A stretch of DNA of 64,000 nucleotides, taken from positions 56,207 through 120,206 of the forward strand of contig JAFLCE010000004.1 in NCBI GenBank assembly GCA_017303655.1. The letters run 5' to 3'. Both the position numbers and the translations under genes were made by a program. Source of the stretch: Anaerolineae bacterium. GTDB lineage: Bacteria; Chloroflexota; Anaerolineae; Anaerolineales; Villigracilaceae. Below the pieces are notes generated by a model that was not told the origin of the DNA, searched no databases, and saw only the letters and a list, made by a program, of their open reading frames with translations. Within the stretch, counting starts at the first letter, position 1; the number at the start of each line of letters is the position of its first letter. This document shows, piece by piece, positions 18,587 through 26,333 of the stretch.

Positions 18587-20065
18587 ATGAGACCCAAACT
18601 TACTTTGCTTAGCGATGAGATCATCGCCCGCATATTTGCAGAAGCCTACGAGTTGCTTCTGAAGCCCGGCATCAAAGTTCAAAATGAAGAAGCGCGGGAA
18701 TTATTGATGCGCGAAGGCGTGGTCATCAACCCCGAAACCAATGTGGCTCAGATTCCCGCTTCGTTGGTGCAACGCGCATTGGAAAGTGTGCCGCGCGAGT
18801 TCTATTTGTATGATTATTTTGGGAATCCCACCGTCCATTATGGCGGCGACTCGGTTCACTTTGACCCCGGTTCATCGGGCATCACCATGCTCAATCCGGA
18901 TACCCTTGAGCATGACACCACCGAGACGGAACATCTGATCCGCTTGCTAAAAATAGCGGAGCAAATTCCACAATACGACGCACAATCCACTGCGGTTATC
19001 TGTCACGACGTGCCTAAAGATATTCAAGATTCATATCGCTTATATCTGGCGCTTTTGTATTCTAAAAAGCCCATCGTTACTGGTGCTTTCACGAACAAGA
19101 CCGTGCAAGAGATGATCGACATGCTATCCGTTTTTGCGGGCAGCCCCGAAGCCGCGCGCGAAAAGCCGCGTGCCATCTTTGACGTGTGCCCTGCTCCGCC
19201 ATTGATCTGGAGCAACTTCGGCGCTGGCAACCTTATCAAACTTGCGCGGGCAGGCATCCCTGCCGAGATTGTATCTGTGCCACTCTCAGGTGCTGCCGCA
19301 CCCGTGACCATGCTTGGAACGGTCACCCAGCATACAGCAGAATGTTTGGCGGGCATCACCATTCATCAACTTGCCCACCCCGGCTCCCCCATTGTGTGGG
19401 GCGGCGCAGCGGCAATCTTTGATATGAAAAAAGGCGCGACCCCCATGGGCGCCATCGAAACCGCCATGCTTGATTGTTCCTATGCCCAGGTTGCCAAAAC
19501 CCTCGGCATGCCCACGCATACCTACCTTGGTGCAACCGATTCAAAATTAGTCGATGCCCAAGCCGGGTTAGAGAGCGGCATTTCTGCCATGGTCGGCGCG
19601 CTCAGCGGCATCAATATGATCTCCGGTTCGGGCATGCTCGATTTCCTCGCCTGCCACAGCGCCGAAAAACTCGTAGTTGATGCAGAAGGCATTGCCATGG
19701 CAAAGCGCATGATCGGCGGCGTAAAACTGCATACCGATACGCTCGCCACTGGCTTCTATGATGACAAGATCAACTTCAAAGGCGGCGACTTCCTCAAACA
19801 AAAAATAACGATGCAACTCTTCCGTGAAGAACAGCACCTGCCCGGCGATGTCATCGACCGCAGTTCGACTCGCGCCTGGAAGGAAGCCGGTTCATTGGAT
19901 GCCTTCGGTAGAGCCAAACTACGTGTGAAGGAATTGCTCGCCTCCTACATCCGCCCAGAGCTGGACTCTGACCAGGAAGCGCGTCTCCACTCGTACATGC
20001 TCGACCTCGCCAAAAAGACTGGCGTCGACGAATTGCCCAAGCTCGAAGATTTTCAACCTGTCTAG
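18587..20065 (+). CDS. MttB-superfamily corrinoid methyltransferase 1 (non-pyrrolysine)
   Basis: Trimethylamine methyltransferase family enzyme of 492 residues that should demethylate a quaternary amine and methylate the neighbouring corrinoid protein. The frame has no internal TAG, so it lacks the pyrrolysine of true archaeal-type MttB and belongs with glycine betaine-type MtgB, proline betaine or carnitine enzymes. Sequence hallmarks include the N-terminal LLLKPGIKVQNEEARELLMREGV and a TIM barrel with VSVPLSGAAAPVTMLGTVTQHTAECLAGI. The substrate cannot be read from sequence. It is followed by a strong hairpin, and by a peptidase and a second homologue. A start at 18587 is supported by TTAGAGG upstream. 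Confidence 0.9.
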   Translation: MRPKLTLLSDEIIARIFAEAYELLLKPGIKVQNEEARELLMREGVVINPETNVAQIPASLVQRALESVPREFYLYDYFGNPTVHYGGDSVHFDPGSSGITMLNPDTLEHDTTETEHLIRLLKIAEQIPQYDAQSTAVICHDVPKDIQDSYRLYLALLYSKKPIVTGAFTNKTVQEMIDMLSVFAGSPEAAREKPRAIFDVCPAPPLIWSNFGAGNLIKLARAGIPAEIVSVPLSGAAAPVTMLGTVTQHTAECLAGITIHQLAHPGSPIVWGGAAAIFDMKKGATPMGAIETAMLDCSYAQVAKTLGMPTHTYLGATDSKLVDAQAGLESGISAMVGALSGINMISGSGMLDFLACHSAEKLVVDAEGIAMAKRMIGGVKLHTDTLATGFYDDKINFKGGDFLKQKITMQLFREEQHLPGDVIDRSSTRAWKEAGSLDAFGRAKLRVKELLASYIRPELDSDQEARLHSYMLDLAKKTGVDELPKLEDFQPV

Positions 20066-20074
20066 TAATTTATT

Positions 20075-20116
20075 AAGATAAAACCGAGTACTATACACAT
20101 TACTCGGTTTTATCTT
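20075..20116 (+). terminator. Strong hairpin after MttB-type gene 1
   Basis: Perfect 16-bp stem (AAGATAAAACCGAGTA, 20075-20090, with its complement 20101-20116), 10-nt loop. There is no following T-run, but the 3' arm is T-rich. It separates the first methyltransferase from the peptidase. Confidence 0.7.
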
Positions 20117-20137
20117 CAAGAAAGTATTGCCTCCTTC

Positions 20138-21904
20138 ATGCTCACTCTGCCTCAACTCCTTCAAATCCCATACGTAGATACCGGTCTGAGTTTTACGATC
20201 TCACCCGACGAAAAACATATCGTCTTTGCGTGGAATAAGACCGGCACCTGGGAGTTATGGGAATACTGCCAGGGTGAGACAAAAAAGTTGGAGAGTAGCT
20301 TGGAAGGCGCGAAGGGTTCGCCGCGCTTCTCGCCTGATGGAACGAAAATTGCTTTTGCCATCGACCTTGACGGCAGTGAGTCGTATCACATTGCCATTCA
20401 CGACCTGAACACGAACATCACCACTGATCTCACGCCGGATGTTCTGTACGCGCATCAACCTAATATTGCCTGGTCTGCAGATGGTCAAGCGTTAGCTGTG
20501 CTTTCCGATGCCAAGGGGACATTTGCCTTGTTTTTGCTTCCATTAGACGGCAGCTCAGCCCACATGGTTCGGAACTTCTTTCACCCAAGTTGGGATGTAG
20601 CCTGGTCACCCGATGGCATGTGGCTGGCAGTTGAGTCTGAATCCACGGCAAGTGACCGGACGCTTCACATCGTGCCAATGGGCAGGCGCAAAGGTCCACG
20701 TGTAAGCACGGTGCAATTGAGTATTGATGGAAAGCCGATCAACGCACAACACCCAGTCTGGTCGCCAGATTCAAAATCGTTGGCGTTCTCATGCGAGAAT
20801 AGCGAATGGTTCAATATCGGTGTCTATCATATTGACACAAAAGAAATTGAATGGATCTCTGATTCAGTTGGGGATGATACCCAGCCCACATGGTCGCAGA
20901 GCGGAGATATTCTCGGCTGGGTACACAGCGAAGGTGCCAAGACCAACTTCCAGTTTAAGGAAAGAGGCGCTGCCATTCGTGGAGTCAAAGTCGGTGAGGG
21001 AGTCCATGCTCACCCACGGATCACCGCCGATGGAGTCGTCATCCTCTTTGAAGATGTGAATCGCCCGCCTGACTTATGGAAGATCGATCTTGAGAGCGGC
21101 GTAGCCACGCAATTATCGAAGTCTTTGGATGCAGAGTTGAATTTTGTTCAGCCCGAAGAGGTTTGGTATGCGGGCATGGACGGCGTGCAAGTGCCGGCTT
21201 TGTTGTATCGCGGCGGGAATGAAAAAGCGATAGTAGACATTCACGGCGGACCGAATTGGCATTTACAATTTTTATGGAACCCGTTGCTGAGTTACATGGC
21301 GGCACAGGGGTGGACGGTGCTTACGCCGAATTATCGCGGCTCGACCGGCTACGGAAAGCAGTGGCAGAATGCCAGCCGCTACGATATGGGCGGCGTGGAC
21401 AACGACGATTGTGCCGCGGGTGCAAAATATTTATTGGAAAATGGTTTGGCGAAAAAAGTCGCAGTGACCGGGCGAAGCCACGGCGGATATTTAACGATGA
21501 CCTGTTTGACCGCGTACCCGGGTTTATTTGCAGGTGGGTCGGCGGTGGTGCCGTTCTTAAATTGGATCAAGTCTCATTATGAGTCGAGAGAAGATCTGCA
21601 ACATTGGAATATTGAGAACATGGGCGACCCAGAAGATAACCGTGATTTGTGGATCGCGCGTTCACCATATTTCTTTTTAGACCGAGTGCAAGCGCCTGTG
21701 CAAATGATCTGCGGAGAAAATGATCCGCGTTGCCCGGCGTCGGAGTCGATTGATGCACGTGATAAGTTAGTAGAATTGGGGAAGGAAGTAGAATTGTTGT
21801 TATATAAAGGAGAAGGTCATTCCTTTTTGAAGATCGAAAATGTGATCGACTCAGAATTAAAGCGGATAGAGTTTTTGGAAAAAGTATTAGACGATAGACG
21901 ATAG
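20138..21904 (+). CDS. S9-family prolyl oligopeptidase-like serine peptidase
   Basis: Predicted cytosolic acylaminoacyl- or dipeptidyl-type peptidase, 588 residues. The N-terminal part (about 1-330) is a TolB-like beta propeller with repeated SPDGT/SPDGM-type blades. The C-terminal alpha/beta hydrolase domain has the nucleophile Ser447 in GRSHGGYLT, Asp529 (CGENDPRCP) and His561 (GEGHSF). There is no signal peptide. The last codons (VLDDRR, stop) read into the GACGAT repeat. It lies between two MttB homologues, which suggests a substrate released from peptides or amides, for instance an N-methylated amino acid. Recruitment by chance is possible, as peptidases are common. Confidence 0.9.
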   Translation: MLTLPQLLQIPYVDTGLSFTISPDEKHIVFAWNKTGTWELWEYCQGETKKLESSLEGAKGSPRFSPDGTKIAFAIDLDGSESYHIAIHDLNTNITTDLTPDVLYAHQPNIAWSADGQALAVLSDAKGTFALFLLPLDGSSAHMVRNFFHPSWDVAWSPDGMWLAVESESTASDRTLHIVPMGRRKGPRVSTVQLSIDGKPINAQHPVWSPDSKSLAFSCENSEWFNIGVYHIDTKEIEWISDSVGDDTQPTWSQSGDILGWVHSEGAKTNFQFKERGAAIRGVKVGEGVHAHPRITADGVVILFEDVNRPPDLWKIDLESGVATQLSKSLDAELNFVQPEEVWYAGMDGVQVPALLYRGGNEKAIVDIHGGPNWHLQFLWNPLLSYMAAQGWTVLTPNYRGSTGYGKQWQNASRYDMGGVDNDDCAAGAKYLLENGLAKKVAVTGRSHGGYLTMTCLTAYPGLFAGGSAVVPFLNWIKSHYESREDLQHWNIENMGDPEDNRDLWIARSPYFFLDRVQAPVQMICGENDPRCPASESIDARDKLVELGKEVELLLYKGEGHSFLKIENVIDSELKRIEFLEKVLDDRR

Positions 21905-21950
21905 ACTGTGGAAGGTCTTACGGTCAACAGTCCATTGTCCATGGTCAAAT
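21893..21950. repeat. Dispersed intergenic repeat (GACGAT-type), copy 2
   Basis: The tandem GACGATAGACGATAGACTGTGG and the following CAACAGTCCATTGTCCATGG resemble the reverse complement of 7098-7154. The unit overlaps the last codons of the peptidase gene. Confidence 0.45.
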
Positions 21951-21969
21951 ATCTCAACGAGGAGAGCCA

Positions 21970-23388
21970 ATGGAGCCACTGAAGTTTTTATCGGATGCAG
22001 ACGTTCAAGCCATGCATGAAGCTACGCTGAAAGTGATGAGCGAGATCGGCATCATCTGGACGCATAAACCCAGCCTGGATATTCTATTGCAAGCGGGCTG
22101 TTCCATGAAAGATAATCGTGTCTTGATTCCACCGGATCTTGTGATGGATTCGGTTGCGAAGGCAAACAAACGCCCGAAGATCCGCGGACGCAATGGAACG
22201 GTTAACGAATTGGGCGGCGGGAATTTATTCTTCCATAACCTCGGCGGCGCGCGCGATGTCTTTGATGCACGCACAGGCACACATCGCGCCGCGACAAATG
22301 AAGATTGTATCAACGCCACACGCGTCTTGGACGCACTGCCCAACTGTAATAACATCACACCCTTCTTCACTCCGCCCGATGTTGCCAATGAAATGATGGC
22401 ATTGCATATGTTCCGGCATGCCTTATCGAACACGACTAAACCAGTACAAGGACCTGGCATTCAGTTTGGGCATGAAGTGAAATATGCCGTGGAGATGGCA
22501 GCTGTTCTCGGTATTCAACCGCATGAGATCACCCTGTCGCTTTCGCCGGTCAGCCCGTTGACGATGCATGACGTCGCGGCACAAGCCATTATGGATATGG
22601 CGAATGCAGGCGTCATCCATGCCAACTTGCCCGCCCCCACCGGCGGCGCAACGTCCCCGATGACGATCACCGGCAGCCTTGTGCAACAAAGTGCAGAGAC
22701 TCTGGCTCCGCTTGTGCTGGCGCAAATCATGAACCCCGGCTGCGGCGTAGTCTACTGCGGGCGGCTGGGTCTGCTTGAGCCACGTACGGGTCTCATTTGG
22801 GGCGGCGTGGAACTTGGCATCTCATCGGCTGCCACGGTGCAACTCGGGCACTATTACGGATTCGCCGTCAACGTGTATGGATTTTCCACCAACGCGCATA
22901 CACTGGATGCACAAAACGCCTTCGAACGTGGACTCAACGCCTCTCTCCCCGCTCTGGCTGGGGCAGATGAACTCTCGGGCATTGGTGAAATGGAAGCCGG
23001 AGTCATGGGCTCCTTTGCCCAAATGGTTTTGGATAATGAATTAGCAAAAAGCGTGCATCGCCAACGTCAGGGTTTATCAGCGGATGCTGAACATCTGGCA
23101 CTTGAAGTCATCAACACCGTAATGGATACCAACCGGAATTATCTGGCAAGCAAACACACCCTCAAACATCTCCGCGCCGGTGAAATGGCACTCACCAAAC
23201 TCGCCGAACGCAACTCCTGGGACACCTGGGAGGAAAAATTGGGTCGTAAACAAATGGCAGATAACGCCACAGACGAAGCCGAACGCATCCTGCGTGAACA
23301 CGTCGTCCCGCCGTTGGAAGCGGCACAAGAAGCTGAATTGGACAAGATCCTCGCATCAGCAGAGCGTGAGACGGTGAAGAAGAAGTAG
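21970..23388 (+). CDS. MttB-superfamily corrinoid methyltransferase 2 (non-pyrrolysine)
   Basis: Second trimethylamine-methyltransferase-family enzyme, 472 residues, clearly divergent from the first. It likely acts on a different or partly demethylated substrate with the same corrinoid protein. No in-frame TAG interrupts it, so no pyrrolysine. Motifs include DAEAL-like start MEPLKFLSDADVQAMHEATLKVMSEIGI, a glycine-rich GGAT segment (LPAPTGGATSPMTITG) and SGIGEMEAGVMGSFAQMVLDNE. The ATG has CGAGGAGAG upstream. It is followed after 21 bases by an amidohydrolase and then the methyl-THF enzyme, which completes a methyl transfer chain. Substrate unknown; family members in Anaerolineae genomes are numerous and mostly untested. 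Confidence 0.9.
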   Translation: MEPLKFLSDADVQAMHEATLKVMSEIGIIWTHKPSLDILLQAGCSMKDNRVLIPPDLVMDSVAKANKRPKIRGRNGTVNELGGGNLFFHNLGGARDVFDARTGTHRAATNEDCINATRVLDALPNCNNITPFFTPPDVANEMMALHMFRHALSNTTKPVQGPGIQFGHEVKYAVEMAAVLGIQPHEITLSLSPVSPLTMHDVAAQAIMDMANAGVIHANLPAPTGGATSPMTITGSLVQQSAETLAPLVLAQIMNPGCGVVYCGRLGLLEPRTGLIWGGVELGISSAATVQLGHYYGFAVNVYGFSTNAHTLDAQNAFERGLNASLPALAGADELSGIGEMEAGVMGSFAQMVLDNELAKSVHRQRQGLSADAEHLALEVINTVMDTNRNYLASKHTLKHLRAGEMALTKLAERNSWDTWEEKLGRKQMADNATDEAERILREHVVPPLEAAQEAELDKILASAERETVKKK

Positions 23389-23409
23389 ACAAGTACAGGA
23401 GAATGTATC

Positions 23410-24567
23410 ATGATCAAACAAGCACATTCAATTTCAGAAGAACTCATCGAGTGGCGGCGGGATTTTCATCAACATCCCGAAACAGGCTTTGACGTTTTTC
23501 GCACGGCAGGGATTGTGGCAGATGAACTTGAAAAGATGGGCTACCGCGTCACACGCAGCGTAGGCAAAACAGGCGTGGTCGCAGAAATAGGCGAAGGCGG
23601 CAAGCTCGTCGCTATCCGCGCAGACATGGACGCCCTGCCCATCTTCGAACAGAACGAGACGGAATACGTCTCCCTGAACGAAGGCAAGATGCATGCCTGC
23701 GGACATGACTCGCATACGGCGATGGCATTGGGTGCGGCAAAGATCCTTGCAAAAGAAAAACTAAATGGACGGATTCGCTTTCTCTTTCAGCCTTGTGAAG
23801 AGACCGCAGACGATGAAGGCTTGAGCGGCGCACAGCGCATGTACGCCGAAGGCGCAGTGGCGGGCGTGGATTATGTCATTGCCCAACATGTAGACCCGAG
23901 CATGCCCGTTGGAACCATCTCCATCAACGAAGGTCCGAGCGGCGGCGGCGTGACCTCATGGCAAGCGACGATCTACGGAAAAGGCGGGCATGGTGCCTAT
24001 CCGCATGCATCCAATGATCCTTTCGTTCTGTTAACGCATGTCATCATGGGCATTAATGCGATTGTCTCACGCAGGCTGGATCCATTTGAACCGGCTGTGA
24101 TCAGCATTGGTGCTGTCAACGGCGGCTTCACGGAAAATGTCATCCCCGATAAAGTGGAACTTAAAGGCACCATCCGCTTCACTTCGCTTGAAGTGGAAAA
24201 ACAGATCCGCGAAGAATTGACGCGCGTCTTCGAGATCGTCAAGACTCTCGGCGGCGATTACAAATTAAATGTCCTCTTTGGTGGCATGCCCACCATGAAC
24301 GATAAATTTGTCTCGGATACGATTGCACAGGTTGGCAAAGACCTGCTGGGCGAAGGCAGTGTTCATCCGCTGGCAAAAACACTCGGCGCAGAAGATTTCC
24401 CCGAGTTTCTAAAAGATGCGCCCGGTGCGATGTATACCCTGGGCACTAGGATCGAAGGTCGCCCGATTTATGAATTGCATCACCCCAAATTTGACCTCGA
24501 TGAACGCGCCTTGCCGGTTGGGACCGCCGTTCTGGCAGAGACGGCATTGAGGTTTTTGAAATCTTAA
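23410..24567 (+). CDS. M20-family amidohydrolase (hippurate hydrolase-like)
   Basis: Zinc-dependent aminoacylase/carboxypeptidase, 385 residues, hydrolysing an N-acyl amino acid or amide. The catalytic domain shows the metal-ligand regions IRADMDALP, MHACGHDSHTAMAL and QPCEETADDEG, with a dimerisation domain inserted from about residue 180 to 290 (GGHGAYPHASNDPF), then LGAEDFPEFL and HHPKFDLDE near the C-terminus. The start has CAGGAGAATG close by. Position directly before the methyl-THF methyltransferase gene suggests it frees or processes the methylated amine substrate, or handles a product of the S9 peptidase (inference). Confidence 0.92.
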   Translation: MIKQAHSISEELIEWRRDFHQHPETGFDVFRTAGIVADELEKMGYRVTRSVGKTGVVAEIGEGGKLVAIRADMDALPIFEQNETEYVSLNEGKMHACGHDSHTAMALGAAKILAKEKLNGRIRFLFQPCEETADDEGLSGAQRMYAEGAVAGVDYVIAQHVDPSMPVGTISINEGPSGGGVTSWQATIYGKGGHGAYPHASNDPFVLLTHVIMGINAIVSRRLDPFEPAVISIGAVNGGFTENVIPDKVELKGTIRFTSLEVEKQIREELTRVFEIVKTLGGDYKLNVLFGGMPTMNDKFVSDTIAQVGKDLLGEGSVHPLAKTLGAEDFPEFLKDAPGAMYTLGTRIEGRPIYELHHPKFDLDERALPVGTAVLAETALRFLKS

Positions 24568-24572
24568 TTCAT

Positions 24573-24606
24573 AGACCTGACAGGTTTTCGAAAACCTGTC
24601 AGGTCT
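24573..24606. repeat. 34-bp perfect palindrome (AGACCTGACAGG type)
   Basis: AGACCTGACAGGTTTTC followed directly by its complement forms a 17-bp stem without loop bases. The core resembles palindromic intergenic repeats reported from several genomes. It lies between the amidohydrolase and the methyl-THF enzyme and is not followed by a T-run. Confidence 0.75.
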
Positions 24607-24628
24607 GAATATCCTTCGGAGGGCACCC

Positions 24629-25501
24629 ATGCATACCATTCTTAAGTCAGATAAAAAAGAAGTTGTCATCGGCATCGATAAGCCATTCGTGATCATCGGC
24701 GAAAAACTGAACCCGACCGGCATCAAAAAGCTGGGACAGGCGCTGGTGGAACGCAATATGGATTACGTCAAGCACCTTGCCAAACGTCAAGTGGATTGGG
24801 GCGCGGATGTTTTGGATGTCAATGTGGGGCATCCGCAAATTGAAGAAGCCGAAGTAATGCCATTGGTGGTGGAAGCCGTGCAATCCGTGGTGGATGTGCC
24901 ACTGTGCATCGACTCGAATGAGCCGAAAATTCTTGAAGCTGGGTTGAATGCCATCAGAGGTGGCAAGCCGTTGGTCAACTCGGTCAACGGGGAAGAAAAG
25001 CAATTGAGCACGGTGCTGCCCATCGTCAAAGCAAGAGGCGCGGCTGTGATCGGGTTGACCATCGCCGATGATGGCATCCCCGCCACGGCGGAGGGTCGCC
25101 TGGCTGCAGCAGCGAAGGTGATTGAACGGGCGGCGAAGATCGGCATTCCAATTGAAGACATTATTATCGATCCGCTCGTGATGACGGTGGGACATAACAG
25201 CAGTGCGGCGCTAGTCACATTGAAAGCGATTGAGTTGATCAAGAATGAGTTCGGGGTGAACATCAGTCTCGGCGCAAGCAATGTTTCGTTTGGTCTGCCA
25301 GACCGACACTCGGTCAATGCGGCGATGCTTTCCATCGCCATGCTCACGGGGGCAACCACCTCCATCACCGATCCTATCAAGCTGGGCAACACCATCCGCG
25401 CTACAGACTTATTGATGGGCAGGGATGCAAATTCGATGCGCTATCTGAAGTACTTCCGCACCACTGAAAAACTGCGCGAAGCAGAAGCTGCTACAAAATA
25501 G
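24629..25501 (+). CDS. Methyltetrahydrofolate:corrinoid methyltransferase (MtgA/AcsE-like)
   Basis: Pterin-binding TIM-barrel enzyme of 290 residues that moves the methyl group from the methylcorrinoid protein to tetrahydrofolate, giving 5-methyl-THF, or runs in reverse. Family sequence is clear: IGEKLNPTGIKKLGQALVERN, WGADVLDVNVGHP, SLGASNVSFGLPDRHSVN. It closes the cluster, after two MttB-type enzymes and the corrinoid carrier, as in glycine betaine systems (MtgB/MtgC/MtgA) of other bacteria. The GGAGGG before the ATG is a good ribosome site. A classical terminator follows. Direction in vivo is probably demethylation of a growth substrate. Confidence 0.94.
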   Translation: MHTILKSDKKEVVIGIDKPFVIIGEKLNPTGIKKLGQALVERNMDYVKHLAKRQVDWGADVLDVNVGHPQIEEAEVMPLVVEAVQSVVDVPLCIDSNEPKILEAGLNAIRGGKPLVNSVNGEEKQLSTVLPIVKARGAAVIGLTIADDGIPATAEGRLAAAAKVIERAAKIGIPIEDIIIDPLVMTVGHNSSAALVTLKAIELIKNEFGVNISLGASNVSFGLPDRHSVNAAMLSIAMLTGATTSITDPIKLGNTIRATDLLMGRDANSMRYLKYFRTTEKLREAEAATK

Positions 25502-25508
25502 ACTATGG

Positions 25509-25538
25509 CTCCGGGTCTGTATGACCCGGAGTTTTTTT
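25509..25538 (+). terminator. Rho-independent terminator of the C1 cluster
   Basis: CTCCGGGTC and GACCCGGAG form a 9-bp GC-rich stem around TGTAT, followed by TTTTTTT. It ends the methyltransferase cluster. Confidence 0.93.
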
Positions 25539-25551
25539 ATGAGGACTAAGC

Positions 25552-25632
25552 ATGAAACCTCAAACGTTCGGATTCAAGTTAATGATCGTCAATATCGAAT
25601 ACGGCGGCACCTAAGTCAGTATCGGTCAATAA
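25552..25632 (+). pseudogene. Remnant of an endonuclease/exonuclease/phosphatase-type gene start
   Basis: A short frame reads MKPQTFGFKLMIVNIEYGGT and then stops, with VSIGQ after the stop. The pattern F-x-x-N-I-E-Y-G-G-T-x-V-S is like the first strand of EEP-family phosphatases and nucleases. About 20 residues remain, so if this reading is right it is the 5' end of a gene truncated by the AT-rich insertion that follows. The similarity is short and could be chance. Confidence 0.3.
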
Positions 25633-25639
25633 ATTTTAC

Positions 25640-26098
25640 CTAGTGTTGCAAATCTTCTCTAGTAACAACAAATCTTATAACATTATCTTCAAGGGTACCA
25701 TCAAAGAAAGGCATTAAATCATAATTACCATCTCGATTTATATCGTAGAGAGCCACAATAACAACAGGTTCTTTGTCTACTCTTAAGCTAATTTGATATT
25801 GAGAAAATACATGTTGAAAATCTTGGTAGGTTGTTGTAGGTGTCTCAAATTTTTCTTTTATAAAATCCGAGAAATCGGATGGATAGACTTTCTCAGTACT
25901 ATAACAAATAGGTTCTTCTTCAATATTCAGCCTTTCACACAAATATGTGACATCCTCTATTGGCACCGGTTTGCCTAGGTTTCTAAAATATCCTCTTGGT
26001 GATAGCCAAAGTAACGCACCGCATAAAACACAGAACAAGATAAAGCCTAAACTATAGAAAAAATATTTCGAATTGATTTTGAACTTTTGAGCTGTCAT
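25640..26098 (-). CDS. Hypothetical membrane-anchored protein, AT-rich
   Basis: I do not recognise this 152-residue protein. It has a short basic N-terminus, one hydrophobic helix (about residues 11-32, YFFYSLGFILFCVLCGALLWL), and an extracytoplasmic domain of about 115 residues. Two Cys (CERLNIEEEPICY) could pair in a disulfide, and VVIVALYDINRDGNYDLMPF resembles a calcium-loop-like Asp-rich turn. GC content is well below that of the flanks and codons are AT-ending. It is flanked by apparent gene remnants, so it probably arrived horizontally. It has no visible operon partners. Confidence 0.55.
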   Translation of the reverse strand: MTAQKFKINSKYFFYSLGFILFCVLCGALLWLSPRGYFRNLGKPVPIEDVTYLCERLNIEEEPICYSTEKVYPSDFSDFIKEKFETPTTTYQDFQHVFSQYQISLRVDKEPVVIVALYDINRDGNYDLMPFFDGTLEDNVIRFVVTREDLQH

Positions 26099-26111
26099 AG
26101 TTACGCTTGTG

Positions 26112-26279
26112 TTACCGCATTATACGCCACAAAATGACCGGTGCGGCTTTGCGCAGGTTTGGGATGGGAACTGCAGAAAGCAAGTCCTTGGTGTACGGAG
26201 GAAATGGATTCTCGTAAAGTTCGTCCCAGTTGGCAAACTCGACCGTGACGTCAAAATCTGTTCTTTCACCCGATCCCAT
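26112..26279 (-). other. Short open frame, possible gene remnant
   Basis: A 55-residue reading (MGSGERTDFDVTVEFANWDELYENPFPPYTKDLL, then VPIPNLRKAAPVILWRIMR). The residue composition looks protein-like, but there is no ribosome-binding site and no recognised family. It lies between the AT-rich hypothetical gene and the lipoprotein gene. It may be a broken C-terminus. Confidence 0.22.
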
Positions 26280-26333
26280 TCCAAGGCGTAAGTTTATTTC
26301 CCCAATTGACTTCTTAATACTCAAGGAGTACTC

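Noticed and set aside
18587-20065. Possible pyrrolysine MttB
   Set aside because: The frame has no in-frame TAG and is full length without one. No pyl genes are present.
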